A stretch of 64,000 bases of DNA from Hymenobacter cavernae. Lineage in GTDB: Bacteria; Bacteroidota; Bacteroidia; Cytophagales; Hymenobacteraceae. The position numbers and the translations under genes were made by a program. Below, in pieces: positions 42,182 to 51,400 of the stretch. The stretch's first letter is position 1; every line of letters begins with the position of its first letter. The stretch lies in NCBI RefSeq assembly GCF_014641455.1, contig NZ_BMHT01000001.1:558001-622000 (forward strand), in the 5' to 3' direction. Under the pieces are notes generated by a model that saw only the letters and a list, made by a program, of their open reading frames with translations, did not search any database and was not told the DNA's origin.

Positions 42182-43678
42182 TTATTCAGCCTGCCCGATG
42201 GGGTAGTACGCCTTGCGGCCGTCCGGATAAACGCCTTCTACGAGGGCGCCATTGCCTTCCTTGGCTTGCTCCAGATACGTGGCTACGTCCTGAGGCTTGC
42301 TCACTTTGTTCTTGTCGATGCGGGTGATGATGAAGCCATCAGCAATGCCGGTTTCGCGGAAGTTGCTGCTCTTGATGCCGCTGATCTTCGCGCCACCCTC
42401 GATACCTAGCTTGTTCATCTCCACGCGGCTCACCGGGGCGAGCGTCGCGCCTTCGTACTTCATCGTCGCATTGGCCGTCTCGCGGATGATGTCCGTGGTG
42501 CCTGTGGCGTTGCGCAGGGTAGCGTTGGCGGTGCGCTCATCGTCGCCGCGCAGGTAGGTCACCTTGATCTTGTCTCCGGGGCGGTAGCGGGCTACCTGCT
42601 CCTGAAGCTGCGACGAGGTGTTCACTTTCGCGCCGTTGATAGCCGTAATCACGTCACCTTCCTTCAGGCCAGCATCAGCAGCGGCGCTGCCTTTGGTCAG
42701 CCCCATCACGTACACGCCGTTCAGGTTCTTGATTTTCTTCTCGGAAGCCAGCTGCGCGTCTACTTCGCGGATGCTCACGCCAAGCAGGGCGCGCTGCACC
42801 ACTTTGTATTTCAGCAGGTCATCCACCACTTTACTCACGATAGAGCTAGGTACGGCAAACGAGTAGCCTTCGAAAGCACCCGAGCGCGAGGCAATAGCGG
42901 AGTTGATACCGATCAGGTCACCGTTGAGATTCACGAGGGCCCCACCCGAGTTGCCGGGGTTCACCACCGCGTCGGTCTGCAAGAACGACTCGATGCCCAT
43001 GTTGTCCTCGCGGCGCAGGATGTTGATGTTACGGCCTTTGGCAGAGATAATACCCGCCGTTACGGTTGAATTCAGGTTGAAGGGGTTGCCCACGGCAAGC
43101 ACCCACTGGCCTACTTTCACATCGTCGGAGTTGCCGTATTTCACGAAAGGCAGATTATCGGCCTCTACTTTCAGCAAAGCTAGGTCGGTGTTGGGGTCAG
43201 CGCCCACAAGCGTCGCTTTGAACTTGCGCTTGTCGTCGAGCACAACCTCAATCTTGTCGGCTTTGTCGATAACGTGGTTGTTGGTCACGATGTAGCCGTT
43301 GGCGGCAATCACCACGCCCGAGCCCGAACCCATCTGCGGCCCCGACTGGCCGTGGAACTGGTCGGCATCATCACCGAAGAACTGGCGCAGGAACGGGTCC
43401 ATCTGCATGGCGCGCTCATTCACCTTCGGCGCATACTCGGTCATTACGTGCACCACGGCCGGCGTCACGGAAGCCGCCGCCGCCACAAAGTTCAGACCTT
43501 CCGGCACATTGTACGCGCTGCGGCGCAGCTCGCTGGTGTACCGCACGTTGGGGTCGGCCGCTACGGCCTGAGGCGCGTAGGTGCGCTCCGGCTCCAACAG
43601 CTTGTACCCACCCACGGCCACGCCCCCGCCTAGTACCGCGGAAGTCAGCAGGCCGAGCATCATTTGTTTTGCTTGCAT
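42182..43678 (-). CDS. HtrA/DegP-type periplasmic serine protease
   Basis: Start at ATG 43678 (MQAKQMMLGLLTSAVLGGGV), 498 residues with an N-terminal anchor or signal at 5-25. The trypsin-like triad is visible: His135 (NNHVIDKAD), Asp165 (NTDLALLKV) and Ser244 (NPGNSGGALV). Two PDZ domains follow: about 300-390 (LLGVSIREV ... GVYVMGLTKGSAAADAGLKE) and about 405-490 (ISGIKSSNFRETGIADGFII). It degrades or refolds damaged envelope proteins. A -7-like TACGTTTG element stands on the minus strand at 43768-43761, 83 bp before the start, without a well-spaced TTTG. Confidence 0.93.
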   Translation of the reverse strand: MQAKQMMLGLLTSAVLGGGVAVGGYKLLEPERTYAPQAVAADPNVRYTSELRRSAYNVPEGLNFVAAAASVTPAVVHVMTEYAPKVNERAMQMDPFLRQFFGDDADQFHGQSGPQMGSGSGVVIAANGYIVTNNHVIDKADKIEVVLDDKRKFKATLVGADPNTDLALLKVEADNLPFVKYGNSDDVKVGQWVLAVGNPFNLNSTVTAGIISAKGRNINILRREDNMGIESFLQTDAVVNPGNSGGALVNLNGDLIGINSAIASRSGAFEGYSFAVPSSIVSKVVDDLLKYKVVQRALLGVSIREVDAQLASEKKIKNLNGVYVMGLTKGSAAADAGLKEGDVITAINGAKVNTSSQLQEQVARYRPGDKIKVTYLRGDDERTANATLRNATGTTDIIRETANATMKYEGATLAPVSRVEMNKLGIEGGAKISGIKSSNFRETGIADGFIITRIDKNKVSKPQDVATYLEQAKEGNGALVEGVYPDGRKAYYPIGQAE

Positions 43679-43826
43679 GGGTAAGAAATGGGTTGTTTTA
43701 TTTGAAAGAAGAGAAGGGAAGTTACAACAGAAATCGTGAGCCGCCAATGAACTACGAATTCAAACGTAGAGAGTCGGTTTCTTGGTATTCGGTTGCAAAC
43801 TATATATTGATAACACGCATTTCAAC

Positions 43827-43858
43827 AAAAAAGGCACCGTAGCCGATGCCTTTTTTTG
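43827..43858. terminator. bidirectional intrinsic terminator
   Basis: Stem aaaaaaggca/tgcctttttt with an inner cggt-like loop, 16 bp beyond the stop of the minus-strand Hsp20 gene. Confidence 0.8.
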
Positions 43859-43873
43859 TCGTGTCGCAGCCGC

Positions 43874-44317
43874 TTAGCGCACTTCGATGTGGTGCTTGGT
43901 CACCTTGTTGGTATCGAAGGGCAAGGTCACGCGCAGGATGCCGTCGGTCAGCTGAGCGTCGATGGCCGTTACATCCACGGTTTCCGGCAGGCGGAAGCTG
44001 CGGGTGAAGGTGCCGTACGCCGTTTCGACGCGGCGGAACTTCGGCGCGTTTTCCTCGGCAGCCGGCGCTTTCCGCTCGCCGCTAATCACGAGGTTGCCTT
44101 CCTGAAAGTCGATCTTCACGTCTTCTTTTGCTACGCCCGGCACGGCCAGTTGCAGCTCAAAACCGTGCTCCGATTCTAGGATATCGGCCTGAGGCACGAA
44201 GCTCTTGGCGGGTTGGTTTACGGTAGGAAGCGTGTCGCGCAGCAGCTCGTTTAGCACTGAGTTGAAAGCGCGCGAAGGACGAAGAGCAGGACGGTTGTTA
44301 TACAAGAGAGTTGCCAT
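43874..44317 (-). CDS. Hsp20/alpha-crystallin small heat-shock protein
   Basis: Start at ATG 44317 (MATLLYNNRPALRPSRAFNS), 147 residues. The alpha-crystallin domain (about 45-140) shows ADILESEHGFELQLAVPGVA, KEDVKIDFQEGNLVISGERK and FTRSFRLPETVDVTAIDAQL with GILRVTLPF near the end. It is a cytoplasmic ATP-independent holdase. The neighbouring HtrA gene suggests a local proteostasis pair, though the two have separate terminators. Confidence 0.94.
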   Translation of the reverse strand: MATLLYNNRPALRPSRAFNSVLNELLRDTLPTVNQPAKSFVPQADILESEHGFELQLAVPGVAKEDVKIDFQEGNLVISGERKAPAAEENAPKFRRVETAYGTFTRSFRLPETVDVTAIDAQLTDGILRVTLPFDTNKVTKHHIEVR

Positions 44318-44577
44318 GGTTAACAAGTCTTTTTAGAGTCTGAGTCAAGTGGTATCGTTACCGGTACACCCCTATTCTATAAATTCTGTACCAAGGCAAA
44401 TTGGAGCCTCAAACAATGCCAAAAAGTCTTAACCTAGGTTTAATGCTTGCCAGCCGCTAAAGCCTTTTGTCTGAAAACATAACTTTTTGAGCTGCAAACA
44501 AAGCTTTCAAGTAAATCATAGCCGCGACTTTTTGACATATAACCCTAACAACTTGTCGCAGCCACACGGTTGAAGCA
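44318..44577. other. upstream region of hsp20, no gene
   Basis: About 260 bp of moderately AT-rich sequence with one CCTAGG copy (44433). No CIRCE-like element or complete promoter match is visible. The large repeat at 44578 begins next. Confidence 0.5.
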
Positions 44578-44733
44578 AGCCCCAGCGGGGCGGCAGATCG
44601 GTAGAACATAGCCTGTAGAAAACGACCAAGCCCCAGCGGGGCGACACCGGTCGTTGGAACCTAGGTGTCGCCCCGCTGGGGCTTGGTTATTTTACGGTGT
44701 TGTTTTCTACCGATCTGCCGCCCCGCTGGGGCT
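44578..44733. repeat. nested inverted repeat with four GCCCCAGCGGGGC units
   Basis: Outer arms (agccccagcggggcggcaga onward to gtagaa) pair 44578-44607 with 44704-44733; an inner hairpin 44624-44687 (accaagccccagcggggcga and complement) is centred on aacctaggt. The unit agccccagcggggc or its complement occurs four times, each itself a short palindrome. It fills the gap before the DUF2490 gene end. Confidence 0.9.
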
Positions 44734-44788
44734 ACTCGGCTTAGGTCGGAACCTAGGTCCTAGGTTTTGCGGCCCTAGCCGTTAGCAC

Positions 44789-45598
44789 CTAGTGCTGCGT
44801 GGGCAGCTGCCGCCGCTCAAACACCTGCTTGCCGCGGAAGAGCGTGTAGCGGACATCCAGCCCCAGAACGGGCGTCACGAAATTGCGCCGGCCGCCGGGA
44901 ATGGTCACGTTGCCTTTCGCGTCGGTTTGGGGCAGCGTGAAAGCGTAAGACGTCTGGTGGGCGAACCACGGCGTGAAGTCGAAGTGGTCGGAAAGCCGCA
45001 CGCCTACTTCGGCCCGCAGCGTGGTGTAGTCAATTACCCGTTCTTTCGGCTCGTTGGCATCGCGCTGCAAGCGCAGGAAAGCCCGCCCTTCATACGCCAC
45101 GCGCGGCCGCAACACAATGCGCCCCACGGGTACCAGCCGGTCGAGGTCGAAGCGCAGACGCACCAGCGCCCGGCTCTCGGCATTGCCGGCCGGAATGTAG
45201 TATTCCAACCCTAGCCGCTGCCGGAAGTTGAACCCGCCGAACGTGTTCCAATGGCGCAGGTAAGCCTCCGGCGTCACATCGGTGTAGCGCGTCGACTGCG
45301 CACCAGAATACGAATCGAGGCGCAGCAAGCCGCCGCCGCTCCACTTCGCATCCCAGAAGTGCTCGTAGCCGGCCCGCAAACCTAGCTGCTTCCGCTCCGT
45401 GTCATTGTCAGTTGCAATGGGGCCATTCAAACCTAGCCAGGCGTAACTGTCGCCCTCCAAAGCGTATTCGGCCTGTAGCTCCGGCCACACTTCCAGGCTG
45501 TTCACGGCCCGCCGGCTTTGTGCCATTGCTGAGTTAGCGCCGGTTAGCGCCAACAGCAAACCTGCCGCACACAAGCTTTTCCGGCCGAAATTATGCAT
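44789..45598 (-). CDS. DUF2490 outer-membrane-type beta-barrel protein
   Basis: Start at ATG 45598 (MHNFGRKSLCAAGLLLALTG), 269 residues, signal peptide ending AMAQ near residue 27. The mature part is made of alternating aromatic strands, with WPELQAEYALEGDSYAWLGL, QLGLRAGYEHFWDAKWSGGG, FNFRQRLGLEYYIPAGN and FFTPWFAHQTSYAF-like features, matching DUF2490 putative outer-membrane beta-barrel proteins. Its start overlaps the end of the amidohydrolase gene by eight bases, so translation is likely coupled. Function unknown. Confidence 0.8.
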   Translation of the reverse strand: MHNFGRKSLCAAGLLLALTGANSAMAQSRRAVNSLEVWPELQAEYALEGDSYAWLGLNGPIATDNDTERKQLGLRAGYEHFWDAKWSGGGLLRLDSYSGAQSTRYTDVTPEAYLRHWNTFGGFNFRQRLGLEYYIPAGNAESRALVRLRFDLDRLVPVGRIVLRPRVAYEGRAFLRLQRDANEPKERVIDYTTLRAEVGVRLSDHFDFTPWFAHQTSYAFTLPQTDAKGNVTIPGGRRNFVTPVLGLDVRYTLFRGKQVFERRQLPTQH

Positions 45599-46838
45599 GA
45601 GCCCCAGCCGCCGAAGCAGCCGCAAGCGTTTCCGTTGTAGTTGTCGATTCACCTGCTCCCAACTCACAAATAGCTAGCCAAGCCATCAGGCCGGGGCCCA
45701 CCTCCAGCGCTTTGGAGTCGATATCGAAGGTAGGCGTGTGCACCGACGAAGCAAAGCGCCCGTCGCCGCTGGCGCTGCGGGTACCGAGCCGGTAGAAGCA
45801 GGCATTTGTCGCCTGCGAATAGTAGGCAAAGTCTTCAGCAGCCATCCACTGATCTATCTCAATAACGTTTTCGGCACCTAGGTATTCCTCGGCGGCGGCG
45901 CGTACGCGGGCCGTCAGCTCCGGCTCATTATCGAGGCAAGGATAGCCGCGCCGGATTTCCAGCTCGCAGGTCGCCCCCATCGATTCGGCCAGGCCTTCCA
46001 CCAGCTTCCGCAGAATAACGTGAGCCTCTTCGCGCCACGCTTCATCAAGGGCGCGGAACGTGCCCTCAATGTGCACCTCATTCGGAATAACATTGGTGGC
46101 ACCGTTGGCAATGACTTTCCCGAACGACAGCACCGTCGGAATCTTCGGGTTCACGCGGCGACTCACGATTTGCTGCGCCGCTACAATGATGTGCGCCGCT
46201 ACGAGCACGGGGTCTAGGTTCTGGTCGGGCATGGCGCCGTGGCCGCCTTTGCCGCGCACGGTCAGATATAGCTCATCGGTGCTGGCCATGTAGCGGCCGC
46301 TCCGAATACCTATCTGCCCGGCCGGCAACATCGGAAATACGTGCTGACCCAGCACGCTGGCGGGCGCGGGGTTTTCCAATACGCCTTCCTTGATCATAAG
46401 GGAAGCCCCGCCGGGCACCAGCTCCTCGCCGGGCTGGAAGATGAGCTTCACCGTGCCCTCAAACTGGTCGCGGAGCTGCGTCAGGATGCGGGCTACTCCT
46501 AGCAGGGAAGACGTATGCACATCGTGGCCACAGGCGTGCATTACGCCTGGGTTGGTTGATTTATACGGTACGTCGTTCTGCTCCAGAATGGGCAGCGCGT
46601 CCATATCACCGCGCAGCGCCACGGTGCGGCTACCGGGGTTTCGCCCTTCGATAAGCACCACCACACCGGTGGTAGCCATCGGCTGCGGGTCTAAACCTAG
46701 GTTTTTCAGCTGCTCCGTGACAAATGCAGCTGTTTCAAATTCCTTGAACGAAAGCTCCGGATGCGCGTGCAGGTGCTGGCGTAGCGCAATCGTATCGGCG
46801 GTAGCTGAGGCCGCGAGTTGTTTGATCGTCTCAATCAT
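45591..46838 (-). CDS. M20-family amidohydrolase (N-acyl amino acid or hippurate hydrolase type)
   Basis: A 415-residue metallopeptidase-fold enzyme. Landmarks are the metal ligands in HACGHDVHTSSLLG, QPGEELVPGGASLM (Glu-Glu pair), LGQHVFPMLPAGQ, and the late His region around FASSVHTPTFDIDSK. The dimerisation insert (about 190-310) is present. M20D enzymes split N-acyl amino acids or similar amides and need two metals. No signal peptide. It is the first gene of a two-gene minus-strand unit with the DUF2490 protein. Confidence 0.92.
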   Translation of the reverse strand: MIETIKQLAASATADTIALRQHLHAHPELSFKEFETAAFVTEQLKNLGLDPQPMATTGVVVLIEGRNPGSRTVALRGDMDALPILEQNDVPYKSTNPGVMHACGHDVHTSSLLGVARILTQLRDQFEGTVKLIFQPGEELVPGGASLMIKEGVLENPAPASVLGQHVFPMLPAGQIGIRSGRYMASTDELYLTVRGKGGHGAMPDQNLDPVLVAAHIIVAAQQIVSRRVNPKIPTVLSFGKVIANGATNVIPNEVHIEGTFRALDEAWREEAHVILRKLVEGLAESMGATCELEIRRGYPCLDNEPELTARVRAAAEEYLGAENVIEIDQWMAAEDFAYYSQATNACFYRLGTRSASGDGRFASSVHTPTFDIDSKALEVGPGLMAWLAICELGAGESTTTTETLAAASAAGAHA

Positions 46839-46905
46839 ATCTGAACCACGGATTCCTCCGGATTTTTCGGATTACACGGATTTTGTGGGTGCTGTTACGG
46901 AATTA

Positions 46906-46981
46906 TCATTCCGGGCAAAGCGAGGGATCTGATTTACTATTTGACTAAAGTAATTCAGATTCCTCGCTTTGCCCGGAATGA
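46906..46981. repeat. GTCATTCCG-family inverted repeat
   Basis: Arms tcattccgggcaaagcgagg and its complement are perfect over 20 bases, with an inner imperfect stem (atctgatt/aattcagat). Same family as 18953. Confidence 0.85.
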
Positions 46982-47021
46982 CAAACTCAGTTATCCAGAC
47001 CCAATTTATTATTGAACAGCA

Positions 47022-47068
47022 AAAAGCCAACTGACCTAGGCACTTAGTACCTAGGTCAGTTGGCTTTT
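47022..47068. terminator. palindromic terminator with CCTAGG in both arms
   Basis: Nineteen-base perfect arms (aaaagccaactgacctagg and complement) with a nine-base loop. The right arm reaches the stop codon of the SPOR lipoprotein gene, and the minus strand ends in a T-run. Confidence 0.82.
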
Positions 47069-47625
47069 CAATACGCCGTCTTATTTAGCACCACCTGGGC
47101 CGGTTGCAGCTCCGCTTTCGGCGCCAGCGGCCGGATGCGCTGCATGGCCTGCTCGGCTTCCAGGCGCGTGAGATAATCGCCGACCCATAGGCGGTAGATG
47201 GGCTGCTTGAAGGTGATGTAGTCGGTTTCTTCCGGGTACTGCCCGATGATAGCACGGCGCACGGCCATCGCCTGATTCCGCTCCAGCCCAACATACGCCA
47301 GGATACGGTAGCCCTGGGCGTACTTCACGTTCTGGTTGGTGTAGGCCTGGTCGCGCAGGCGTTGCTCAATCTGGGCGTTTACCTGATTAGTTGGCGTAAC
47401 TGGGCGCGGCTTAGCAGCTACCGCGGGTGGGGCAATTTCAGCTTTTGCCGCGTTAAAGCTAGGTCGGTACTTACTTAGATTCTCGACCGGCAAAGACGAG
47501 CTAGTTTTTCGCGTGGTATCCGTAGGTACGGGTGCCGTGGTGGGCGTACTCGGGGCAGTAGCCGCGCAAGAAGCTAGGGCAAACAGGGCAAATGCAAAGG
47601 ACACGTTAGGGAGCAGGTGTTTCAT
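47068..47625 (-). CDS. SPOR-domain lipoprotein
   Basis: Start at ATG 47625 (MKHLLPNVSFAFALFALASC), 185 residues, acylated Cys20 in a typical lipobox. A Pro/Thr-rich linker is followed by a SPOR-like fold (about 105-180: AQGYRILAYVGLERNQAMAV, YITFKQPIYRLWVGDYLTRL, EAEQAMQRIRPL), which binds denuded peptidoglycan in division septa. It overlaps the end of deoC by 20 bases, so the two are translated from one mRNA. Confidence 0.82.
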   Translation of the reverse strand: MKHLLPNVSFAFALFALASCAATAPSTPTTAPVPTDTTRKTSSSLPVENLSKYRPSFNAAKAEIAPPAVAAKPRPVTPTNQVNAQIEQRLRDQAYTNQNVKYAQGYRILAYVGLERNQAMAVRRAIIGQYPEETDYITFKQPIYRLWVGDYLTRLEAEQAMQRIRPLAPKAELQPAQVVLNKTAY

Positions 47626-48286
47626 TTTCTTCCAGCAAGGCCACGCTATTCGATGACCCAATCCGGTCGGCACCAGCGGCTACCAATACCAGCGCCGCCG
47701 TGCGGGTGCGAATGCCGCCAGCCGCCTTAATACGGATATGACCAGGCAAATGACGACGCATCAGCTTGATATCGGCCTCTGAAGCGCCACGACTGGCAAA
47801 ACCGGTGGAGGTTTTTACGAAATCAGCGCCCGCGTCGGCGCAAAGCTCGCAGGCCATGATGATTTCTTCTTCCGAAAGCAGAGCCGTTTCAATAATTACT
47901 TTAAGCAGGGCACCTTTGAAGTGGCAAAGTTCGGACAATTGCCCGATTTCTTCCTCCACTTCCTCCAGCTGACCCGATTTAAACGCCGCGACGTTCATCA
48001 CCATGTCAATCTCGCGGGCACCGTCGGCCAGCGCCTGGTGGGCCTCAAAGAACTTGACCTTTGTGAGCTGGTACCCCAGAGGGAAGCCTACTACCGTACA
48101 AACGACAACACCAGTATCCAAGAGCTTATCAGCAGCAAACCGCACGTAGCACGGCGGCACGCACACGGTTGCGAATTGGAAATGGCTAGCTTCGGCGCAC
48201 AATTGCGCAATCTGAGCTTGCGTGGCATCCGGCCGTAACAGGGTGTGGTCGATACGGCTGGCGAGGTTCGTAGTGGTAGCACTCAT
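47606..48286 (-). CDS. deoC: deoxyribose-phosphate aldolase
   Basis: Start at ATG 48286 (MSATTTNLASRIDHTLLRPD), 226 residues. It cleaves 2-deoxyribose 5-phosphate to glyceraldehyde 3-phosphate and acetaldehyde. The catalytic set is visible: Asp94 (REIDMVMN), Schiff-base Lys158 (DFVKTSTGF) and Lys187 (IKAAGGIRT). Length fits the family. No other nucleoside-salvage gene is adjacent. Confidence 0.95.
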   Translation of the reverse strand: MSATTTNLASRIDHTLLRPDATQAQIAQLCAEASHFQFATVCVPPCYVRFAADKLLDTGVVVCTVVGFPLGYQLTKVKFFEAHQALADGAREIDMVMNVAAFKSGQLEEVEEEIGQLSELCHFKGALLKVIIETALLSEEEIIMACELCADAGADFVKTSTGFASRGASEADIKLMRRHLPGHIRIKAAGGIRTRTAALVLVAAGADRIGSSNSVALLEENETPAP

Positions 48287-48394
48287 CGGGTGAAACATCG
48301 TGCAAATGGTAGTTAGCCGGCGCGCAGAAAGACAAGAATCAGCCCAACTGCTCGCTAGCTCGGAAAAGAGCGTGACGAATATAGTCTAAAAACA

Positions 48395-48428
48395 ATTAAT
48401 GGCAGATGGGTGCCCACCTGCCATTAAT
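48395..48428. terminator. terminator downstream of secA
   Basis: Stem attaatggcag/ctgccattaat with a twelve-base loop; on the minus strand it is followed by attgttttt. Confidence 0.7.
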
Positions 48429-48454
48429 TTCAAGACAACTTAGTCAGATTTTCG

Positions 48455-51400
48455 CTAATCCAGAAGCACGCAGCGGTTGTTTTCCAGATCGTCTTCTACG
48501 GTCTTGTATTTCACGTCCCGAACGATCCGGCCGTCCATATATTGCACGCTCACCTTGTCGTTGCGGTTAGCCACTTTTTGCGCCCGCACGGGCTGTTGCT
48601 TTTCCATAACAGGTGCGTCGGCCGGACCTAGGTCCTCGGGGCCAGCCCCGAGCGATACGGACGAAACTTCCTTACGCGCTTTCAATTTCGGAGCGGGCGC
48701 AGGAGCGGGCAGCTCGTCTTCCAAGAAGAACTCGGGCTCGTCGTAGCCCTGGGCACCCTGCTGCACCGGCACATCGGCGCGGAACAGGAAGGAAACCGTT
48801 TCCTCGTTCACTTTGCCGATCATCTGCTTGAACAGCTCAAACGACTCGAACTTGTACACCAGGAGCGGGTCCTTCTGCTCGTACACCGCGTTCTGCACGA
48901 CTTGCTTCAGGTCGTCCATCTGGCGCAGGTGCTGGGTCCAAGCCGTGTCGATGACGGATAATACCACCACCTTCTCCATGCTCCGGATCACCTCGTGCCC
49001 GCTGCTAGCCTGCATGCGCTGCAAGTTGGCAATTACCTGAAGCTGCTTGCGGCCATCAGTGAACGGCACAGCAATGTTCTCGTACGGCGCATTCTGACTC
49101 AGCAGGTCGTTGACCAGCGGCAGGGTATTGCCGGCAATGAACTCGTTTTTGCTCTGGTAATAACCTAGGGCTTCGTCATACAAACGCTGTGTGAGCTGCG
49201 GCGCCTGTACGGCGCTGAAGTCCTGCGGCGTGAGGTGCGTGTCGTAGCCAAACACGCGGATGATAGCTAGCTTGAAGTCTTCGTAGTCGTTGGAAATCTT
49301 GTGACCGACCACGATGTCTTCGCAGACGTCATAGATCATATTCCAAATATCCAGTTCCAGACGCTCACCGAACAGGGCGTTGCGACGACGCTTGTACACG
49401 ACCTCGCGCTGAGCGTTCATCACGTCGTCGTACTCCAGCAGGCGCTTACGCGTGCCGAAGTTGTTCTCCTCCACTTTCTTCTGGGCGCGCTCGATGCTGC
49501 TCGTAATCATGGAGTGTTGAATCACTTCACCTTCCTCCAGGCCCATGCGGTCCATGAGCTTGGCAATGCGGTCCGAGCCGAATAAGCGCATCAGGTTGTC
49601 TTCCAGGCTCACGAAGAACTGCGACGAACCTGGGTCGCCCTGACGGCCGGCACGACCACGCAGCTGGCGGTCGACGCGGCGGCTTTCGTGGCGCTCGGTA
49701 CCGATGATAGCTAGGCCACCGGAGTCACGCGAGGTTTCGCGCAGTTTGATGTCGGTGCCACGACCAGCCATGTTGGTAGCGATGGTCACAGTACCGGGGA
49801 AACCAGCGGCGGCTACAATCTCAGCCTCACGCTGGTTCTGCTTGGCGTTCAACACCTGGTGCTTGATGCCGCGCAGCTTCAGCATGCGGCTTACCAGCTC
49901 CGAAATTTCAACCGACGTTGTACCTACGAGCACCGGACGGCCGGCTTGTACCAGCGTCTGGATTTCCTCGGCTACAGCGTTGTATTTCTCACGCACGGTT
50001 TTGTACACCTTGTCGTGCTCGTCTTTGCGCGAAATCTGACGGTTCGTCGGGATAACCACGACGTCGAGCTTATAGATTTCCCAAAACTCGCCTGCTTCCG
50101 TTTCAGCCGTACCGGTCATGCCGGCCAGCTTGTGGTACATGCGGAAGTAGTTCTGCAAGGTCACGGTAGCGTAGGTCTGCGTTGCATCTTCCACGCGCAC
50201 GTTTTCCTTGGCCTCAATGGCCTGGTGCAAGCCATCGGAGTAGCGACGACCTTCCATTACGCGGCCGGTCTGCTCATCTACGATTTTTACCTTGCCGTCT
50301 TCGGTCAAGATGTATTCCTGGTCGCGCTCAAACAGCGTGTAAGCCTTCAGCAGCTGGTTCACGGTGTGCACCCGCTCCGACTTCTCCTGATACTCGTGCA
50401 TCAGCCGGTCTTTCTCGTGCACTTTCTCTTCGTCACCTAGGTCTTTCGACTTCTCGATGTTGGCGATTTCAGAGCCGATATCGGGCATGATGAACAGGTG
50501 CGGATCTTCGCCCTGGGCCGTAATCAGGTCAATACCTTTTTCGGTCAGCTCGATCTGGTTGTTCTTCTCGTCGATGGTGAAGTACAACGGCATGTCAGCC
50601 TCCGGCATCTGACGCGAGTTATCTTGCAGGTAGAAGTTTTCTGTTTTCTGCAACACAGCGCGAATGCCCGTTTCCGACAGGAACTTGATGAGCGGCTTGC
50701 TCTTAGGCAGTCCACGGTAAGCGCGGAACAACATCAGGCCACCCTCCCCTTCTTTGGGGCCGTCTTTCCCTTCTTTGATGAGCTTACGTGCCTGCACCAA
50801 GTAATCCTGCACAAGCTTTTTCTGCGCATCCACCAGCATCTGAATGCGGGGCTTCAGTTGGTAGAACTCGTGCACGTCGCCGCGCGGTACGGGGCCGCTG
50901 ATGATAAGCGGCGTCCGGGCGTCGTCGATGAGTACCGAGTCCACTTCGTCGACCATGGCGTAGTGGTGCTTGCGCTGCACCAGCTCTTCCGGGTCGCGCG
51001 CCATATTGTCACGCAGGTAATCGAAGCCGAATTCGTTGTTGGTGCCGTAGGTAATATCGGCCAGGTAAGCCTTACGACGAGCATCCGTGTTGGGCTGGTG
51101 CTTGTCGATGCAATCCACCGTGATGCCGTGAAACTCGAACAGCGGCGCATTCCACTCCGAGTCACGCTTGGCCAGGTAGTCGTTCACCGTTACAAGGTGA
51201 ACACCGCGCTTAGCCAACGCATTCAGGAAAGCAGGCAGCGTCGAAACGAGGGTTTTACCCTCACCTGTCGCCATTTCCGCAATCTTACCCTGGTGCAACA
51301 CCACGCCACCAATAAGCTGCACATCGTAGTGCACCATGTCCCAGGTGATTTCCGCACCGGCGGCAATCCACTTATTAGCCCAGATGGCTTTGTCACCGCT

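Noticed and set aside
44578..44733. Possible CRISPR-like array of repeated units
   Set aside because: Units are in inverted, not direct, order and spacers are not uniform; no cas gene is near.
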